A stretch of 64,000 nt of DNA from Microglena sp. YARC (lineage: Eukaryota; Chlorophyta; Chlorophyceae; Chlamydomonadales; Chlamydomonadaceae): contig CM039462.1 in NCBI GenBank assembly GCA_022414725.1, positions 177,641,900-177,705,899 on the forward strand, in the 5' to 3' direction. Made by a program: the position numbers and the translations under genes. The notes under the pieces are model-generated. The model had not been told where the DNA came from, did not search any database, and was given only the letters and a program-made list of their open reading frames with translations. Of the stretch, positions 22,785-33,000 are shown in pieces (position 1 is the first letter of the stretch; each line of letters opens with the position of its first letter).

Positions 22785-23560
22785 AAGGGGGGGCGTGTAT
22801 TTGGCGGCTGTTAGGGAAGGGGTAGGGGTAGGGGTAGGGCTGTTTCAGTGCTGAGTTCTCTTGTCGTGTTTGCGTCACAAGGTTACTCATCTCCATCACC
22901 TGTAAGGGGGCGCGTGTATTTGGCGGCTGTTAGGGAAGGGGTAGGGGTAGGGTTGGTTGGTGCTGAGTTCTCTTGTCGTGTTTGTGTCACAAGGTTGCTC
23001 ATCTCCATCACCTGTAAGGGGGGGCGGTGCAGTTTGGCGGCTGTTAGGGTAGGGGTAGGGGTAGGGGTAGGGGTATCTGCAATGGGGCAGGTATCTGCAG
23101 GGGTAAGGGTATATGCAGGGGGTAGTGGTATCTGCAGGGGTAGGGGTAGGGCTGTTTCAGTGCTGAGTTCTCTTGTCGTGTTTGCGTCACCAGGTTACTC
23201 ATCTCCATCACCTGTAAGGGGTTGCGTGAATTTGGTGGCTGTTAGGGAAGGGGTAGGGGTAGGGGTAGGGTTGGTTGGTGTTGAGTTCTCTTGTCGGGTC
23301 TGCGTCACAAGGTTACTCATCTCCATCACCTGTAAGGGGGGGCGTGCATTTGGCGGCTTTTAGGGTAGGGGTAGGGGTAGGGGTATCTGCATGGGCAGGG
23401 GTATCTGCAGGGGTAGGGGTATCTGCAGGGGTAGGGGTATCTGCAGGGGTAGTGGTATCTGCAGGGGTAGGGGTAGGGCTGTTTCAGTGCTGAGTTCTCT
23501 TGTCGTGTTTGCGTCACAAGGTTACTCATCTCCATCACCTGTAAGGGGTTGCGTGAATTT
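22785..23560. repeat. Five acceptor-edge copies of the coiled-coil exon within GGGGTA repeats
   Basis: At about 22840-22905, 22955-23020, 23158-23220, 23275-23340 and 23482-23545 the first ~60 nt of the exon starting at 22780 recur in direct orientation. Each keeps its CTTACAG| acceptor and the codons for VMEMSNLVTQTRQENSAL. Between them lie GGGGTAGGGGTATCTGCAGG repeats. Confidence 0.9.
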
Positions 23561-23564
23561 GACG

Positions 23565-24116
23565 CCTGTTAGAAGGGTTGGTTGGTGCTGGTAGGGTTGA
23601 TGGTACACCTGACGGCTATTATAAGGGTTAGTTGATTCTGGTAGGGTTGATGGTACAGCTGGCGGCTATTATAGGGGTTGGTTGGTGCTGGTAGGGTTGA
23701 TGGTACAGCTGGCGGCTATTATAAGGGTTAGTTGGTTCTGGTAGGGTTGATGGTACAGCTGGCGGCTATTATAAGGGTTGGCTGGTGCTGGTAGGGTTGA
23801 TAGTACAGCTGGCGGCTATTATAAGGGTTGGCTGATTCTGGTAGGGTTGATGGTACAGCTGGCGGCTATTATAAGGGTTGGCTGGTGCTGGTAGGGTTGA
23901 TGGTACAGCTGGCGGCTATTATAAGGGTTGGCTGGTGCTGGTAGGGTTGATGGTACAGCTGGCGGCTATTATAAGGGTTGGCTGGTGCTGGTAGGGTTGA
24001 TGGTACAGCTGGCGGCTATTACAAGGGTTCGCTGGTGCTGGTAGGGTTGATGGTACAGCTGGCGGCTATTATAAGGGTTGGCTGGTGCTGGTAGGGTTGA
24101 TAGTACAGCTGGGTGA
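23565..24116. repeat. 50-bp tandem repeat
   Basis: About eleven units of GGTTGGCTGGTGCTGGTAGG, GTTGATGGTACAGCTGGCGG, CTATTATAAG. The copies are nearly identical. Confidence 0.95.
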
Positions 24117-24296
24117 TGTTAGGATTGTTCCCTCCCACACCTGTCGCTGCAACAGGGCCACTTGCTCCATCAACAGTCGCTGCCCTATATCCACCTCCCC
24201 CACCACCACCACCACCACCACCACACACACACACACACACTAGGCCAAGCCCAAGGCCTCCCACCAGGCCAAGCCAAAGGACTACTACTAGACCAA

Positions 24297-24340
<44 letters not shown>

Positions 24341-24408
24341 ACACACACTAGGCCAAGCCCAAGGCCTCCCACCAGGACAAGCCAAAGGACTACTATTAGG
24401 CCAAGCCC

Positions 24409-24439
<31 letters not shown>

Positions 24440-24691
24440 ACACTAGGCCAAGCCCAAGGCCTCTCACCAGGCCAAGCCAAAGGACTACTACTAGGCCAAG
24501 CCCCCCCCCCACCCCCACCCACACACACACACACACACACTAGGCCAAGCCCAAGGCTCCCACCAGGACAAGCCAAAGGACTACTATTAGGCCAAGCCCC
24601 CCCCCCCCCCCCCCCCCTACACACACACACACTAGGCCAAGCCCAAGGCCTCCCACCAGGCCAAGCCAAAGGACTACTACTAGGCCAAGCC

Positions 24692-24722
<31 letters not shown>

Positions 24723-25493
24723 ACTAGGCCAAGCCCAAGGCCTCCCACCAGGCCAAGCCAAAGGGCTACTACTAGGCCAAGCCCCCCCCACACACACACA
24801 CACAAGTTTCCTCGTATTAATAGCCATGCTGGGTGTAACACACCTGTCGCTGTAACAGAGCCATTTGTTCCATCAACAAGCGCTGCCCTATATCCATCTC
24901 CCCCACAAAGGGCTGCTCCACGCATCCACCCACACTTGTATCACCTCCGAAAACTGAAACTGAAGCAACCATCAGCCTCCCACTAGGCCTAGCCCCCCCC
25001 ACACACACACACACCACCACCACACACACACACACACCACCACCACACACACACAAGGCCAAGCCCAAGGCCTCCCACCAGGCCAAGCCAAAGGATTACT
25101 ACTAGGCCAAGCCCCCCCCCCCACAAACACACAAGTTTCCTCATATTAATAGCCATGCTGGTTGTAACACACCTGTCGCTGTAACAGAGCCATTTGTTCC
25201 ATCAACAAGCGCTGCCCTATATCCATCTCCCCCACAAAGGGAGGCTCCCACATCCCCCTGCTGGTACCACCTCCACTGCTCCCATTTGAATGTGGGGCAG
25301 CCATACTTTGAATCATTTGGAAATTTTGACTGTGAGGAGACCATAAGCCCTCCCACAAGTTCCCTCACTCTCCTGCCGCTGTAACATAGCCATTTAGACA
25401 GTTTCGAGAGCTATCAGCCACCCCCAAACCACCTCCCCTCACTTCCTACCACCTTCCACAACCCACCCCCTCACCTCCTACCACCTCACTCAC
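24117..25493 (-). repeat. Three diverged copies of the 25494-25808 exon in C-rich/CA arrays
   Basis: Copies of the exon's 3' end are seen at 24141-24190, 24844-24960 and 25173-25340. Each has an intact CGACAG|GTGTG donor and encodes GEMDIGQRLLMEQ-M/V-ALLQRQ. The 25173 copy keeps most of the exon (NGSSGGGTSRGMWEPPFVGE) and a possible acceptor (CCTCACAG). They may be real repeated exons or relics. Between them are six ~100-bp units of CACTAGGCCAAGCCCAAGGC, CTCCCACCAGGCCAAGCCAA, AGGACTACTACTAGG plus poly-C and (CA)n. Confidence 0.75.
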
Positions 25494-25808
25494 CTGTCTC
25501 TGTAACAGAGCCATTTGTTCCATCAACAAGCGCTGCCCTATATCCATCTCCCCTACAAAGGGAGGCTCCCCGCCTCCACTCCCGCTGGGACCACCTGTGC
25601 TGGAACCATTGCTCCAATTTGAAATGGAGGCAACCACGAGGTCACGTTTGCGTGTGGTGGGATGCAGATGGGGGTGGGAAGATTCATGAGGTGGGCAGAA
25701 ACCGGAGACTGCTCGAATTGGAGCATGCCGGTGGTGTGGCCCAGGGCATGCTGCCTGCGCAAGTCGGGCGTGGCTGTGGCCCAGGGTCATTGGTATCCCA
25801 GGGGAGGC
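25494..25808 (-). CDS. Upstream exon of the Q-rich gene
   Basis: A 105-codon phase 0/0 exon from GATGCAG|GCCTCC to AGACAG|GTGAGTG. The first 50 residues are His/Pro/Ala-rich. The rest reads RKRDLVVASISNWSNGSS, then a Gly/Ser linker, then EPPFVGEMDIGQRLLMEQ and MALLQRQ, which starts the coiled coil continued by the 22655-22780 exon. No start codon is assigned. The true 5' end is upstream or starts at an internal Met. It is the best-preserved of four related copies. Confidence 0.5.
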
Positions 25809-25859
25809 CTGCATCAACCACACAGCAGTGGGCGGGGTTGGGTAGGCAGGGGTGGGTGG

Positions 25860-26725
25860 GTGGTGTCTGCTTATGGTGGTGGTATACCTCCATCACATAG
25901 CAGTGGGAGGGGGTAGGTTGGTGGGAGTTGGTGGGCAGAAGTGGGTGGGTGGTGTCTGCTTATGGTGGTGGTATACCTCCATCACATAGCAGTGGGAGGG
26001 GGTAGGTTGGTCGGATTTGGTGGGCAGAAGTGGGTGGGTGGTGTCTGCTTATGGTGGTGGTATACCTCCATCACATAGCAGTGGGAGGGGGTAGGTTGGT
26101 CCGAGTTGGTGGGCAGAAGTGGGTGGGTGGTGTCTGCTTATGGTGGTGGTATACCTCCATCACATAGCAGTGGGAGGGGGTAGGTTGGTGGGAGTTGGTG
26201 GGCAGAAGTGGGTGGGTGGTGTCTGCTTATGGTGGTGGTATACCTCCATCACATAGCAGTGGGAGGGGGTAGGTTAGTGGGAGTTGGTGGGCAGAAGTGG
26301 GTGGGTGGTGTCTGCTTATGGTGGTGGTATACCTCCATCACATAGCAGTGGGAGGGGGTAGGTTGGTCGGAGTTGGTGGGCAGAAGTGGGTGGGTGGTGT
26401 CTGCTTATGGTGGTGGTATACCTCCATCACATAGCAGTGGGAGGGGGTAGGTTGGTCCGAGTTGGTGGGCAGAAGTGGGTGGGTGGTGTCTGCTTATGGT
26501 GGTGGTATACCTCCATCACATAGCAGTGGGAGGGGGTAGGTTGGTCGGAGTTGGTGGGCAGAAGTGGGTGGGTGGTGTCTGCTTATGGTGGTGGTATACC
26601 TCCATCACATAGCAGTGGGAGGGGGTAGGTTGGTCGGAGTTGGTGGGCAGAAGTGGGTGGGTGGTGTCTGCTTATGGTGGTGGTATACCTCCATCACATA
26701 GCAGTGGGCGAGGGTAGGTAGGCGG
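25860..26725. repeat. 90-bp tandem repeat
   Basis: About ten nearly identical units of GTGGGTGGGTGGTGTCTGCT, TATGGTGGTGGTATACCTCC, ATCACATAGCAGTGGGAGGG, GGTAGGTTGG plus a short variable tail. Read on the minus strand each unit contains CTATGTGATGGAG|GTATAC, which looks like a donor-edge junction. No parent exon was found. Confidence 0.9.
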
Positions 26726-27530
26726 AAGTGGGTGGGCAGGAGTGGGTAGGCGGTAACAGCCCACTATAGAGCCATTCACACCATGCACACATACGCAAAT
26801 TCACTCATGCACTCACGCCCAAAGGCCCAAATGCACGCATGCACTAATGCACAAACTGATATGCACACATTCAAAAATTCGCGCATGCAATCATGCACAT
26901 GCAAATGTGCATGCATTCATGCATACAGACGATTGACATTGTAGATCAGTTAGAGTACCCTGGCTGTGTCAGAAGGCAGGCTTGGGAAACTCACTCCAGG
27001 CGGTTTCATAGTGGCCCCAAGTTGGAGATAGCGAGTTCTAGGCGGCTGCTCGAGGAATTAAGAGCTGCGATGATTACTAGGACAATTCTGGTTTGTGCGG
27101 CGGAGTTTCTTTGCACGCGGCAGAAGTCGCAAAACAAAAACGGGCAGGGTGCGATGTTGCCTGGTTGTACTAGGCTGGCAATCGTTCAGGTCGGCAGTCG
27201 GATGCTGATGCCACAAATGAGCGAGAAGCAGATGGGGGATAGTGCAGACCGAAGAGCTGCGGGAAGGATATGTCAGCGACAAGATGATCAATGTTGTACA
27301 AACGGTCTGCCCGGGTCTGCTGTGCTCGCTGTGCTGGCGGTGGCGGTCAGGGGCGGGCCCTGGGGGCGGGCCACCGCCACCGCACCCCTGCATTGTCACC
27401 CTCACCCGACCTCACACCCCGTGCGTCCAAACCACCGTCGACAAACAGAGCGCCAGCAGCGTTTTCTATTCCTTACCCTCGCATTGACGCAAATCATCGG
27501 GGCCCTCATTCTTGGCGGGATCACCCAGGG
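26726..27530. other. Unassigned sequence; 235-codon open frame of doubtful status
   Basis: ATGCAC/CATGCA-rich repeats at 26770-26930 precede a + strand open frame of 235 codons (26893-27600). The predicted peptide lacks a recognisable domain and has odd composition. Its last third runs into the dispersed element at 27535-27715, so I do not call it a gene. Confidence 0.35.
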
Positions 27531-27534
27531 TCAC

Positions 27535-27715
27535 CGTGTTGTCCGTCCGCCCGTCTGTCCGACCACACGAAGCTTGACACGCAAGCCAACTGTCTCGTAA
27601 CCAACTGGTTGCAGTCCGCTCGATTCCGTTGCCATATGTCGCTTCAATAACACTCTCCGCCAATTTACCGCGTCGCTTGCGACGCTGCCCCGACGCTGCC
27701 TAGGACTTGTCAACC
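27535..27715 (+). mobile_element. Dispersed element D, copy 1
   Basis: A ~180-bp dispersed sequence with ordered motifs GTGTTGTCCGTCCG, GACACGCAAGCCAACTGTCT, CGTAACCAACTGGTTGCAGT, CGATTCCGTTGCCA, CACTCTCCGCCAATTT and GTCGCTTGCGACGCTG...TAGGACTTGTC. Copies in the same order lie at 30455-30635, 40793-40990 and 62245-62455. No coding capacity is shared among them. Confidence 0.75.
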
Positions 27716-28739
27716 TGAGGTGACCGTTCCATGTCATGGGTTCATGCGCAGGTGGCGTGGGAAGAGGCCCTCAGTCGACTCCGGACCCTTTCACCCTGGT
27801 GGGACCCTTTGGTATACACAGCACCTCATCCGGTGTAACCAGTGTAACTGTGGGATCTATGCTACAATGAGGGCGGTTATAACATGGTGCAGACCAGGGT
27901 TGTTCACAATCTACGTTTTGAGACGTAACTGCTTTAAAAACCTACGTGTTGTGACTATACGAGCCCAAATCTGCATCTCACAAGCCAAAATCCACGTTAC
28001 CAGCGTAACAGAGCCTCCAAAATCTGTGTTTGAAACGTGAGACGCCACTGTTTTTCCTTCGGTATTTGGAACAAACATTAGAAATCGATCAGGTCCGATT
28101 CTTGGGTCTGCACTTGGGAGAAATGAAAACATCAACAATCGTTCATTCTGCACGATTTGGGCAAGATTAGCAAGATTAGGTTTGGGTAAAAGAAAAACGA
28201 TTCCGTGTGCGACTATGCGCCTTTTAGTATTGGCAATATTAAGTATTGGCAAATGACGCCCCCCCCCCCTAAAAGTGGGTCTCAGAAAAATCATGGCTAC
28301 AGTAACTTGGAAAAGAGTGAAAGGGGTCCATGGCTTGGACTGACTTAAATTGAGTCCTGAAATCCAGTTGGTACATCATCGTTTTGCTTACATGTTCTTG
28401 TTACATTTCCTTGTTGCGTGTTCACGAAGTAGTATGCCCAAGCTTGCTGTAAAACCATGAGAAAATTCAAATCAGGAGGAAGAGGGGTGGGGGGGCAAAG
28501 AAACAAGCAATCCAACTATTTCATCAACCAATTGAACATTCCAGAAATTCCCCAGGGATTTCATAATTGCATGACAATTGCTCTTAGTCGTGAACTTGGT
28601 TACATAGCTTCAGCCAGCAATTCGGCTGCTCGCCGTCTTCGGCAGTAAAAACATCATTACCAAATTATTACCATGCTCTTAGTCAATGGCATATTGTGGC
28701 TCAGGCTCATTATGAACCATTTTGACTTGTGATTTTTGT
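27716..28739. other. No gene supported
   Basis: Low-repeat sequence. It contains two converse words, CCAAAATCCACGTTACCAGC and GAGACGTAACTGC, that suggest a decayed element. 28608-28652 carries the GGCTGCTCGCCGTCTTCGGC core found in element E elsewhere. No exon bounded by splice sites was found. Confidence 0.4.
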
Positions 28740-28845
28740 CTAGTGCAACCGCGGTGGTGGTTTGTCCAGTTGAGGTAGGAGGCCGCTCCCCAACCGCGTA
28801 CGACGGGCTACTTAACACCACGCCCCACCAGGCATTATCATTACG
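28740..28845 (+). mobile_element. SINE 3' fragment
   Basis: CGCGGTGGTGGTTTGTCCAG, TTGAGGTAGGAGGCCGCTCC and TTAACACCACGCCCCACCAG match the body and tail of the SINE at 49354-49572. The tRNA-like head is missing, so this is a 5'-truncated copy. Confidence 0.7.
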
Positions 28846-29636
28846 TTTGTCTGGCTGATGCTAAACATTAATAATCGAGCATATCGATGCTGCAGCCAGC
28901 GTTTGGGTAGACCAGAAACATGTATAATTGTCCGCAAGCTCGACAACATTACCCAGGCATGAGAAAACGATGGGCCGTTTCGCCAACTACCGTAACATTA
29001 ATAATCGTGCCTAGGAAAAACACTGCGTTACACTTTGAACAAAGCTGGTACAGATCAGGTATTCAGGTTTGTTCAGGAGGACGCCCAAGTGTCGACTCTA
29101 CGTCCTGCCGAGACACAACCAATTTCATAGCCTGCGTGGCTGCGTCCTACAACGCAACCAACCCACTGAAGCTGTGTCTGGAAAAAAACATGAAGATACA
29201 AATGAAGAGGCAACGTGAATTTACAGAGTTTGTGTCGGTTCAAAATGTCCCCCCTCAGGGCTGTGAGACTAAGCAGACCGCAGGGGGGGGGCTTTTAGTT
29301 GAAATGACTATGTTATGGCCGAAGACGGCAAGCAGCCTTAATGGCTGGAGCCATGAAACCAAGTTCAAGTTCAAGTAGGGGGAAAGACACCCGTGAACCT
29401 GACACTTAGGGGATGCTAACTATCATCTAGGAAGGCCAATCTGCTGCTATAGCCATATCCGGCTCGCACAACAGTCCTGGGCCAGCCACATGCCTACACT
29501 ACTACCACATGACTACATTACTGAACAACAGACACATGACTAAACAGCAGCCACGTGACCTGCGTATCGGACCTGGACAAGTCTTTACACTGCCTAATCC
29601 GTTTAGTGTGAACCCTGGTTGGTTCCTGCGGGTATT
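28846..29636. other. No gene supported downstream of alpha-COP
   Basis: Contains a degenerate pair, TAACATTAATAATCG (28862) and CGTAACATTAATAATCGTGC (28989), and a 152-codon frame without motifs. 29318-29366 is a reverse-oriented element E core. Nothing else is recognisable. Confidence 0.4.
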
Positions 29637-29702
29637 CCACGGGGGGAATTGGAATTGAAAGACGGTAAGCAGCCCTGAGTTGGCTGGAGAAACCATGTAA
29701 CA
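29637..29702 (-). mobile_element. Dispersed element E, copy abutting the alpha-COP stop codon
   Basis: The minus strand reads TTGTTACATGGTTTCTCCAG, CCAACTCAGGGCTGCTTACC, GTCTTTCAATTCCAATTCCC. It ends 6 bp from the alpha-COP stop, so it probably lies in the 3' UTR. Related copies are at 46525-46640, 47083-47165, 50625-50680 and 51447-51570. Confidence 0.7.
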
Positions 29703-29708
29703 ATCAAA

Positions 29709-30003
29709 TTATCGGACCTGGGTGGGGGATATCAAGAGGCCTGAAGCATCAGCACCGATCTTGACGAAGTCACCCAGTGGGCTGATCTTGCCCTCACACT
29801 CGGGGGTGAAGCGTGCTCCGGTGTAGGCGTCCTCAACGGACTTTGAACCCTTGTAGATGGGCGTGAAAGTAATGCAGCAGATGTCGAAGGGGTTGCGTGG
29901 ATCGTAGTTTATCTTGAGGGCGTCCGTTGGCGTCTTCTCGCAGGCTGTCAGCACTTGGCGAGCTTGCTCAGCGATCTTGGCACCTGGGTTCAGCTCCAGC
30001 AAC
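29709..30003 (-). CDS. COPA: alpha-COP exon 12: C-terminus and stop
   Basis: [60 protein letters not shown], then [17 protein letters not shown] and TAA at 29711-29709. Acceptor CATCCAG. Confidence 0.97.
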
Positions 30004-33000
30004 CTGGATGGGGCAGATGGAATGCGGCAGGATAGTTAGGAAAGGGAGTTTTTGGCTAACCGATGTAGTCGTGTGTGTGTTATGCTCTGCTGTAGCGTGT
30101 GATGCAGTGGTGTGTGTGTGTTATGCTATGGTGTAGCGTGCGATGCAGTGGTGTGTGTGTGTTATGCTCTGGTGTAGCGTGTGATGCAGTGGTGTGTGTG
30201 TGTTATGCTCAGGTGTAGCGTGCAATGCAGTGGTGTGTGTGAGTTATGCTCTGGTGTAGCGTGCGATGTAGTGGTGTGTGTGTGTTATGCTCTGGTGTAG
30301 CGTGCAATGCAGTGGTGTGTGTGAGTTATGCTCTGGTGTAGCGTGCGATGTAGTGGTGTGTGTGTTATGCTCTGGTGTAGCGTGCAATGCAGTGGTGTGT
30401 GTGAGTTATGCTATGGTGTAGCGTGCGATGTAGTGGTGTGTGTGTTTTCCTTCTGGGGAGCGGAAACGCCCCCAGGTTTACCCATTGTCCGTTTATGCGC
30501 CCGCCAAACCGAGCAATAGAAGCCTGACACGTCCGCCAACTGTCGTAACTAACTGGCTCCGGTCAGCTCCATTGTTGCCAACACACTCCGCCAATTTTCC
30601 GCATCGCTTGCGACGCTGCATAGGACTTGTCCTCCACAATTGAACCAGTGCCGTAATGTAGCACCGTGGTATTGCCGATCAGAACCGAATGGCTCAATGG
30701 CAGAGCAAAGGGGAAATATCAAGGCAGGTACAGGGTTTGAACCCCCTTGAGTGCGCTTGGGCCCGTCCGGAGGGACATCGACCGGCACGGTAACTGGTAT
30801 CTAGATGCGATGTTGGCTCGAGCAGCGCATACTTACGATCCGGTTCCCATAATCCCACTGGGCACATCCGTGTGATGTCATTGTGACAATTCTTGGAAGT
30901 TTAATTTTTCATTTTTTTGCGACATGGTGCTCCTGATAGCCTTTGGGGTGCTACTACCAGTTGTTTTGGCCACCAAAGCAACCTCCAATGGCTCTTTCAC
31001 AGCACCCTGAAAACACCATAGTTGGGCACTCAGCAAGCAAGACCTGGACAGGATGGTGGAATGCGGCAGGCTGGCTAGGGAGGGGCGCTGGAGGGGGAGG
31101 GGGGAAGCTACCCTTCAGTGAGCTAGCATCCACAAGCCAGATCTCCTAAACCCTAAACCCTAAACCCGAGGAGGATCTGGCTTGTGGATGCTAGCTCACT
31201 GGAGGGTAGCTTCCCCCCACCGCTGGAGGGGGGGACACCAGTGTCTGTACGTAGCACCATGGTGCTCTTAGTAGCCTTTGGGGTTCTACTAGCAGCTTTT
31301 GGGCCCCCCCCAAAGCAACCTCAGTGCAACACCCTCAAAACAGCAAGGTGCATAATTTAGCACTAAACAAGGAAGACTTGGACAGGATGGGTAGGAAGGA
31401 GCGCTGGAGGGGGGAACAAGTGGCAGTGCAAGTGATGGTGGCAAGAGGGTTGATGGAGGGCGGCCAGGAGGAGGATGGCTGGCGGATGCAGAACCAGTGT
31501 CTTTACGCAGCACGATGCTGCTCCTGGTCGGCTTTCAGGTTCTACTAGCAGCTTTTGGCCCCCCCCAAGCAACCTCAGAGCAACACCCTCAAAACAGCAA
31601 GGTGCAGAATTTTGCACTTAGCAAGGAAGCCCTAGACAGGATTGCCAGGGAGGGGCGCTGGAGAGGGGAACAAGTGGCTGTGCAAGTGATGGTGGCAAGA
31701 GGGTTGATGGATGACGGCAAGGAGGAGGACGGCTGGCGGATGCAGTACCAGTGTTTTTTTGTAGGACCATGGTGCTCCTAGTAGCCTTTCGCGTTCTACT
31801 AGCAGCTTCCATCATTTTGGTCGGGATCTACTAGCAGCCGAAGCAACCTCGGCGCAGCACCCTCAAAACAGCAAGGTGCATAACTTAATTGGATGGTGGA
31901 ATGCGGCAGGAGGGTTAGGGAGGGGCGCCGGAGGGGGGAACAAATGGCGGGGTAGCAGGGCTGGCCAGGTGAAAAAAGGCTAGCTAAATGGCAGGGTAGA
32001 CAGGCTAGCCAGGTGAAAACAGGCTGGCCAAATGCCAGGAAAACAGGCTAGCAAAATGACAGGGTATACCGGCTGGCCAGGCGAAAACAGACTAGCCAAA
32101 TGGCAGGGTCAACAGGCTAGCCAGATGAAAACAGGCTAACCAACTGGAGGAGGACAATTAAAAAGACTGTGTCTCACCTCCTGCAGAAAGACATGCATGT
32201 AGCCAGGTTCTTGTGCTTGAAGAAGAGGGTGTAGGCAGAGCGGAGGGCCAGGGCCAAGTGCATGGGCTGCAGCCGGCAGTGGGTGAAGAAAGCAGCCAGC
32301 TCCAAGATGCGGCCCACTTCGCTTAGGTCCTTCACCTCCTTGCGGGCAATCTCGCACCGCAGGGCAATGATGTATTCTTTGCAAATGCTGATGAGTTCCT
32401 TCACATCGTCCACCTCTTTCCGTGTCTCCACCACCGTGAGCGGGATGGTGTGCAGGACGCGGGTGAAGGACTGGGCAGGGAATGGGTGACAAGGGATGGG
32501 TGACCGGTAAGAAAAGGTGGAAGGAAGACTTGTACGTAGTGGGCTGGGGTGAAGGGGGGCAGGGGGTCTAAGTTTTCAGGGGGTTAAAGTGGGCAGGGGG
32601 TGAAGGGGGGCGAAGGGGGGCTAGGTTTTTCAGGGGGGCGGAGTGGGCAGGGGGTAGTGGGGGCAAGGGATGGGTGACTGGTAAGAAAAGGTGGAAGGAA
32701 GACTTGTACGTAGTGGGCTGGGGTGAAGGGGGGCAGGGGCCTAAGTTTTCAGGGGGGCAAAGTGGGCAGGGGGGTGAAGGGGGGGCAAGTTTTTGGGGGG
32801 TTAAAGTGTGCAGGGGGTGAAGGGGGTGAAGGGGGGCTAGGTTTTCAGGGGGGGCAGAGTGGGCAGGGGGTAGTGGGGGGCAAGGGATGGGTGACTGGGA
32901 AGAGAAGTTGGATGGAAGACTTGTACTCAGTGGGTTGGGTTGGGGTGACGGAGGGTGAAAGGGGGCAGGGGTTGAAGGGAGGCTAAGTGGGCAGGGGGTG

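Noticed and set aside
26893..27600. 235-codon + strand frame
   Set aside because: No domain, odd composition, and its 3' third overlaps dispersed element D found at three other sites.
31324..31781. Repeated + strand frame [20 protein letters not shown]
   Set aside because: Part of a ~240-bp tandem repeat within an alpha-COP intron; frames differ between units and no splice signals fit.
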